IMG/VR virus record: IMGVR_UViG_3300027747_002969
Span: 1 to 64,000 of that record
Source: a virus
Reading direction: 5' to 3' (one strand)
Length of the DNA stretch: 64,000 bases
A program made the translations under genes and the position numbers. This document shows positions 59,429 to 64,000 of this stretch, one piece after another; position 1 is the first letter of the stretch, and each line of letters starts with the position of its first letter. The notes below the pieces were generated by a model. It made no database searches and was not told the origin of the DNA. It saw only the letters and a program-made list of their open reading frames with translations.

Positions 59429-60478
59429 TTATTTTTCTAGTTCATTAAACATGATACTTAAAAAGTCAAAATCATTTATTTTAGAGAAATTACCATGATT
59501 GTTCAAGTACCAATCAACCGAATCCCTGCTGCCTCGACGGCACCAATCTGCATGTTGCGCGTTTGACTCCGTATTGGTCCAAGAGTTCAAACGATTTTGT
59601 GATTCCATATCATCTGGATTTATTTCTAAATTTCGCAACAATTTTACACATTCTCGAAATGCACTTTTCCATGTTTCAAATGGTGACGAATTAAAATGTG
59701 TGGTGGCTATGGTTTGATCTAAAATTTTGATTTGTCCGACGCTGGTTGTAAAGTCCAACCATCGGCCATTATAGGCCAGAACCTTGGCAGCAGGCCATAA
59801 TTTAACAGCACCATAACCATATTCAAGACTGTTGATGGGATTCCTGCTGTGCCAAATATGTATATAATTACGATCATACCTACTGGGTACATGGTCAAAA
59901 TGCCAGGTTTCATCTATGGTTGTATCCCCATCTACAGTCCAAAACATGCTAGTGGTTGACTGTTCTGCACAGGTACGATGTGCAAGGTCAATGCCTTTGA
60001 TTCCGTGTACTCGTTTGGCCATGGGAAATCTGGCCTGTAATCTTTTGAAGTTTTCGTCTGCATTTGGTTCGAGGTATGAAACAAAAAAGATATCAAACTG
60101 GTCAGCATAGGTAGAAGTTTGCTCATCGTGTGTTTTGATATTGGCTGGCAAACTGGTTAAATCAAAATTCATTGTGGTTTTGGCTAATTTGCGTGGCCAT
60201 AACTGTATACAACCATCTACTGCATCTGCTGTTCGTGGATGTCTAGCGCTCCATAGATGCAGATAATTTTGTTCATCACCTTCGGGCATAAATGAAAAAT
60301 TCCAGGAATTGTCAAAACTCAACTGCTCAGGCACTATCCACAGCATGCGCGTAAAGGCAGCACTGGCACAGCGTGATATATAATCATCTGACTTTGGCAT
60401 GCGTTTGGCATGTGGGAAGCAGGACTTTACTGAATGCCAATAGGTCTGATTGTCTGTAATGAAAAACAAATCATACAT
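59429..60478 (-). CDS. glycosyltransferase-like protein with duplicated domain
   Basis: 349 aa. The second half starts FDIFFVSYLEPNADENF, with AKRVHGIKGIDLAHR, FWTVDGD (a DxD-like metal motif) and HSRNPINSLEYGYGAVKLWP. The first 110 residues repeat this plan in degenerate form (YDLFFITDNQTYW, AKRMPKSDDYISR, WSARHPRTADAVDGCIQLWP). The upstream gene encodes a single intact relative. The type is seen in T4-like phages as a putative glycosyltransferase. Confidence 0.6.
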   Translation of the reverse strand: MYDLFFITDNQTYWHSVKSCFPHAKRMPKSDDYISRCASAAFTRMLWIVPEQLSFDNSWNFSFMPEGDEQNYLHLWSARHPRTADAVDGCIQLWPRKLAKTTMNFDLTSLPANIKTHDEQTSTYADQFDIFFVSYLEPNADENFKRLQARFPMAKRVHGIKGIDLAHRTCAEQSTTSMFWTVDGDTTIDETWHFDHVPSRYDRNYIHIWHSRNPINSLEYGYGAVKLWPAAKVLAYNGRWLDFTTSVGQIKILDQTIATTHFNSSPFETWKSAFRECVKLLRNLEINPDDMESQNRLNSWTNTESNAQHADWCRRGSRDSVDWYLNNHGNFSKINDFDFLSIMFNELEK

Positions 60479-61385
60479 TACGGGTGGCCATATAATGCGC
60501 TATCTCTTCGTTAGGCATCCAGGGCCTTGGTGGATTCATGTAAACACGTTTGAAAAACTTAGAATTTTCCGTCTGCATGGTTGTAATATCTAGACCTAAC
60601 TTGTATTTGAGATCTGACTCCAGACTTTGGCAACCTTGATGCGGATCGGTATCTTTGATATCCAACCAAAGTGCCTGCATTTGGTTATAGTTGCTGATAA
60701 TGGTATGATCCTCGTCACTGAACATGGCAAGACTAGACCCCATTCGTGCCCCATACATGGCCCAAATACCATGTTCAACGTCTTGGCCCACACTGGCCCA
60801 AATGCACAGGCGGTTAATGTTACCGTACCAAATTTTTTTATGGAAATCTCTCACAGCTACCTTTTGGCCGCGATCTAAACACATCTTCACACCTTCGCGA
60901 AAGCCACTGCGCCAGGCCTGCTGTGCACTGCCATTCACATGGCTGGTGCTGTAACAGCCACGTTGATCATGATAGCGAGAATCCCAGCAAAATTCCACAG
61001 CCTTTCTTGGATCTTCAGCATTCTCGTGGCTTTTCATCTGTCGCACAAATGCCTTGCTCCATAATTTCAATCCACCATTACCATATACCAGACCATTGAT
61101 ACTGTTGCGTCCTGCCCAGGTCCAAGCATGGTCTTTCTGATGATCCTCAATATCGATTTCAAGATTGAGAAATTCGGCATAAATCTCATTGTCGCCGTCG
61201 ACAGTTATAAAAAAATCCGTATCACTTGCATCGGCACAGGCTAGATGCGCTGTGTCAAAACCGCAAACGCCATGCACACGTTTTGCCCAAGGCACCCTAG
61301 CGAGCAAGTTGGCCCAGAGTAATTCTGCATTTGGTTCATCAAAACTGAGAAAAACAAAATCAAACGAATCCATTCTGTGTTTCAT
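60471..61385 (-). CDS. glycosyltransferase-like paralogue
   Basis: 304 aa. FDFVFLSFDEPNAELLW, AKRVHGVCGFDTAHL, FFITVDGDNEI (VDGD metal motif) and RNSINGLVYGNGGLKLW match the domain of the neighbouring protein. It overlaps that gene by 8 nt. Probably a nucleotide-sugar transferase; acceptor unknown. Confidence 0.6.
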   Translation of the reverse strand: MKHRMDSFDFVFLSFDEPNAELLWANLLARVPWAKRVHGVCGFDTAHLACADASDTDFFITVDGDNEIYAEFLNLEIDIEDHQKDHAWTWAGRNSINGLVYGNGGLKLWSKAFVRQMKSHENAEDPRKAVEFCWDSRYHDQRGCYSTSHVNGSAQQAWRSGFREGVKMCLDRGQKVAVRDFHKKIWYGNINRLCIWASVGQDVEHGIWAMYGARMGSSLAMFSDEDHTIISNYNQMQALWLDIKDTDPHQGCQSLESDLKYKLGLDITTMQTENSKFFKRVYMNPPRPWMPNEEIAHYMATRNV

Positions 61386-61388
61386 AGG

Positions 61389-61841
61389 TCATCCTAGATA
61401 AAAACTATAGAGGTGGTGATTTTCTACTGCTAATGATATTTTATTGTGGTGTGCAGCACAATCCGATAGATCCCAACTGGCAATTAACCAACTGGGATCA
61501 TTCTGTTTGGTCATATAGAGCATTTTTTTTCTAGTTTGGTCATCGTGAGTAATACAGACCAAATTCTTTTGCAGAGATATTGGGTCATTTATGTATTCAT
61601 CACAAGGATCTATTAGGCTACAAAATGACTCTAGTTTGGTAGTTGCTATTTTTGGACGAATGGCCAGAGTTGGATTTGACGGTATATTTGTTACAAACCA
61701 GTCCTGTAGTCTAACTCTGCCGTTCATAAAATCTTCTGCTAGTGAAATGTCAATTGCAATGCTTTGGCCAATGATTTCACGCCAGGAAACTTTTTTGATG
61801 TCGCCTGTCTGCTGATCATAGATTAACCATGCTACGATCAT
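61389..61841 (-). CDS. hypothetical protein
   Basis: 150 aa between glycosyltransferase-like genes, overlapping the upstream one by 4 nt. No motif recognised. Possibly part of the same glycan pathway by context. Confidence 0.5.
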   Translation of the reverse strand: MIVAWLIYDQQTGDIKKVSWREIIGQSIAIDISLAEDFMNGRVRLQDWFVTNIPSNPTLAIRPKIATTKLESFCSLIDPCDEYINDPISLQKNLVCITHDDQTRKKMLYMTKQNDPSWLIASWDLSDCAAHHNKISLAVENHHLYSFYLG

Positions 61842-62710
61842 GCCAGTAGTCCTTCGTAGGTTTTCAGCATGGCATCAGTTAAAAAGTCTTTGACATGATA
61901 GTGTAGAGGGTAAAACTGCGCATGGTTGCCAATTTTGAGATTGGCGTTGGCATTGAGAAATACTTTTATGTGTTTTCTCCAGTCTTCTGAAATGTTGTCA
62001 ATGTTCCAACCCTGTAGTTGGCTTTTCATGTGTACGAATGTTGGAGTAGCATTTGGTGTTGTGTTGGTTTGATCTAGATCTAATATTTTCATTGCCAGTG
62101 CAAAAGCTACATCTGTACTAAAATGTGTTGGCCGCGTATTTGGTTCAAGAAAGTTTTCAAAGAACCTTTCCCAGTTCCATGTAATCATCTTGGTCAAATT
62201 GAAAAACTCATAGGCTTCTGACGTTTTTCTAAAATATGTAAATGCTGTGTAGATGTTGGGCAATCGGTTTGCTGTGAACACCTTGCGATAGTAGTCGTCG
62301 GTAATGGGATTGCTGCGCCAGTCCAGCACTGTGTTGACAAATGACACAGACTGCTGGCGTTGGCCAAGTTGTTGCCAAACTGCATCAATGTCTGAAAAAA
62401 ACAACATGTCACTGTCGAGTTTTATGGTTTCATCGTATGGTGTCATCCAAATTGATTTCCATTCGTTTTGCAATTTCCAGTCGCTTTGTTCTGAATCATC
62501 GCCCCAGGGGATTTCAACTATTTCATCAAATGCCCATTTATAACGATCTTCAACTTGGGTACCAGGTGTGATGCCGATGCTGAGTCTGCTGATATTACTT
62601 TGGCTGTATTTTAGGCTCAAGGCAAGACCATATGCCAATCTTACATAGTCAACTGAGTTGGTATTTTGTGCGATAGTAAAAAATCCGCGCGATATTTCAG
62701 TTGGTGGCAT
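61838..62710 (-). CDS. glycosyltransferase-like protein (GT8-like)
   Basis: 290 aa. The segment WMTPYDETIKLDSDMLFFSDIDAVW has the DxD metal motif (LDSDM) in GT8/GT-A context, and ISRLSIGITPG fits the first Rossmann strand. It overlaps the neighbouring paralogue by 14 nt. Confidence 0.6.
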   Translation of the reverse strand: MPPTEISRGFFTIAQNTNSVDYVRLAYGLALSLKYSQSNISRLSIGITPGTQVEDRYKWAFDEIVEIPWGDDSEQSDWKLQNEWKSIWMTPYDETIKLDSDMLFFSDIDAVWQQLGQRQQSVSFVNTVLDWRSNPITDDYYRKVFTANRLPNIYTAFTYFRKTSEAYEFFNLTKMITWNWERFFENFLEPNTRPTHFSTDVAFALAMKILDLDQTNTTPNATPTFVHMKSQLQGWNIDNISEDWRKHIKVFLNANANLKIGNHAQFYPLHYHVKDFLTDAMLKTYEGLLA

Positions 62711-63575
62711 AATTTATGATCCTTTCTGCAACACGTCCTATGCTCCATTTATTCATGACATGCACATTGGTGTTGACCTTGTGTAGTTTGAACTCGCCTT
62801 GTCGTGCTTCGCTGGTAAAAAATACCGTGCCTTGATCAAAAGCTGCTATATCATCGTTTTCGGTGGCAAACATCAATTGCTTGTTGGGTAGGTTTTTAAC
62901 AGTGTCGCCTTCAAACTGTGCATTCATCATGTGGATGGCAATACTCAGAGCGTAGTCATTGCGGAAATAATCGCCCGGTGGGACTTTGTAGAGACTTTGA
63001 TAGTATCGATAGTTGTGTTTGATAAATTTGATCAAATCAAATAGACATTTGGTCTTGTCTGTCTTTTTGAAATACATGACTGTGGCCCAATACAACGGTA
63101 TGCTCATGTTATTGAACCGTTTGTCAAATCCGCCTAAATCTTCTATATGATTGAGATCACAAACTGATTTATTGACCAAAATTTCTTCAGTTGATCCCCA
63201 GACCGCATCTAGGCTGTTGTCTAATACCAAAAAATCTGCATCGATCAACAGAGTTTCATCAAATGGACTCAATACAAAACTATCAGATCTATTGGTATTA
63301 TAATAAGGTGCTGTTTTTTTAGTATACCTAGTGTCGTGAAAACTGCGGTTTGGCACATTTCGATCAATGTCTGTAATAATTATGTGGTCAAAAACATGAT
63401 TGACTAGATCTTCACCATGTGTTTTGATCATCCAAAATAAGGTATCTTGTGATGTGGCCACGGCAGTAGATTGTTCTTTAAGATGCTTTTTAATCAATAG
63501 ACTGGAGCAAATGGCCATGGTACCATAGTCTATTTCTAAATTATTGTAGGCATGTATCAAATATCCGCGGCTCAT
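62697..63575 (-). CDS. glycosyltransferase-like protein (GT8-like), paralogue
   Basis: 292 aa. LSPFDETLLIDADFLVLDNSLDAVW is the equivalent of the DxD region in the 61838 protein (IDADF). A His-containing NTNVHVMNKW near the C-terminus fits the second metal ligand of GT8 enzymes. The two genes arose by duplication. Confidence 0.6.
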   Translation of the reverse strand: MSRGYLIHAYNNLEIDYGTMAICSSLLIKKHLKEQSTAVATSQDTLFWMIKTHGEDLVNHVFDHIIITDIDRNVPNRSFHDTRYTKKTAPYYNTNRSDSFVLSPFDETLLIDADFLVLDNSLDAVWGSTEEILVNKSVCDLNHIEDLGGFDKRFNNMSIPLYWATVMYFKKTDKTKCLFDLIKFIKHNYRYYQSLYKVPPGDYFRNDYALSIAIHMMNAQFEGDTVKNLPNKQLMFATENDDIAAFDQGTVFFTSEARQGEFKLHKVNTNVHVMNKWSIGRVAERIINYATN

Positions 63576-63940
63576 TAATTATTGCCTTTGACTATTTCTG
63601 AAAATTGTTCAGCAGTTGATCTAGCCTTGCGCAGGTTATTGTATTCTAGATTATAATAGTTAGTGGCATTAAAATAGCGATCCAGTAGTTCATCGCGGAA
63701 TGTTTCAAGATCAGTAATTTCAATAGGATTACCGTTTTCATCTATCAATACTACTGATTGCCAACCTCTATCTATGATCATCTGCATGAAAGTTATCAAT
63801 TCACGAGATGCTTTGAACAGCCCGCCATTGATGGCCATGGTGATCATGGTGTCAACTTTTATTTTGAGATTTTCTTTGATATTAATGAGATTCAAACGTA
63901 GGTTTGATGCATCTAATGCCTTCTGCAGTCGCTCGTCCAT
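63575..63940 (-). CDS. hypothetical helical protein, first gene of minus block
   Basis: 121 aa with a strong AAGGAGG ribosome-binding site. Helical termini flank a short beta segment (VVLIDENGNPIEI). Its ATG context and 1-nt overlap with the next gene place it at the head of the glycosyltransferase operon. Function unknown. Confidence 0.6.
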   Translation of the reverse strand: MDERLQKALDASNLRLNLINIKENLKIKVDTMITMAINGGLFKASRELITFMQMIIDRGWQSVVLIDENGNPIEITDLETFRDELLDRYFNATNYYNLEYNNLRKARSTAEQFSEIVKGNN

Positions 63941-64000
63941 AAAATACCTCCTTGATTATTGTTAATAATTTTGACAATAATAGCAAGTTTTATAGCCGGC

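Noticed and set aside
1-64000. tRNA genes, expected in many T4-like phages
   Set aside because: No cloverleaf with a proper TPsiC arm and acceptor stem was found by eye; a dedicated tRNA scan of this window would settle it.

Overview
The window is one continuous stretch of a large tailed-phage genome of the T4-like (myovirus) type, most plausibly from an aquatic environment. The evidence is gene content and signals rather than any database match: a T4-type replication set (family B DNA polymerase gp43, sliding clamp gp45, RNase H/5' nuclease, RNA ligase 1, a DsbA-like late regulator), T4-type late promoters (TATAAATA or GATAAATA), very tight gene packing with ATGA/TAATG overlaps, collagen-like tail-fibre genes, and auxiliary metabolic genes. 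No rRNA, tRNA or CRISPR was seen. The host cannot be named from the sequence; sigma70-type promoters and a Gram-negative-style spanin/lipoprotein lysis set point to a Gram-negative bacterium.

Layout. 1-1.2 kb: end of a radical SAM gene cut by the window edge. 1.2-3.7 kb (minus): lysis cassette with secreted nuclease, spanin pair and 3-TM holin. 3.7-9.8 kb: adhesin/tail-fibre operon (collagen-like + C1q-like, LamG-like, second collagen-like protein) ending with an apparently intact sedolisin (S53) protease. 9.8-11.5 kb: RyR-like protein, heme oxygenase and ferredoxin-dependent bilin reductase, i.e. a heme-to-bilin pathway. 11.5-12.1 kb: unexplained non-coding stretch. 12.1-15.3 kb: ATP-dependent DNA ligase, small genes, UV-damage endonuclease. 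15.5-23 kb: a nucleotidyltransferase, a nucleotidyltransferase/NMNAT-like fusion, a HAD protein and relatives, several sharing a short N-terminal signal that resembles the T4 capsid-targeting sequence.

23-29.2 kb: DsbA-like protein, GalE, and the most striking locus: a DNA polymerase split into two separate genes between palm and fingers, with a 254-nt group I intron interrupting motif B and a split intein interrupting motif C, so one enzyme must be assembled from three polypeptides plus RNA splicing and protein trans-splicing. The sliding clamp follows. 29.2-32 kb: LpxH-like phosphoesterase, small genes, a glycosyltransferase and a decayed gene.

32.2-41.2 kb: a 7-deazaguanine DNA-modification region. 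It holds a YhhQ-type queuosine-precursor transporter, a methyltransferase-like protein and an adenylate-forming ligase in one overlapping operon, then a DpdA-type transglycosylase, FolE, QueD and QueE. QueC is not in the window, so 7-carboxy-7-deazaguanine or a derivative is the predicted local product. 41-50.5 kb: glycosyltransferase, RNase H, many small conserved phage genes, a MoxR ATPase/VWA-metallopeptidase pair and MazG. 50.5-58.9 kb: Ntn-hydrolase (minus), RNA ligase, HNH endonuclease, a protein with a perfect 21-bp repeat array, ThyX. 59-64 kb (minus): glycosyltransferase-like paralogues.

Expression logic visible in the sequence: early/middle genes sit behind -35/-10 promoters, late genes behind T4-type late promoters. 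At seven late genes the promoter box lies only 4-7 nt from the start codon, which leaves no room for a ribosome-binding site and implies leaderless late mRNAs.
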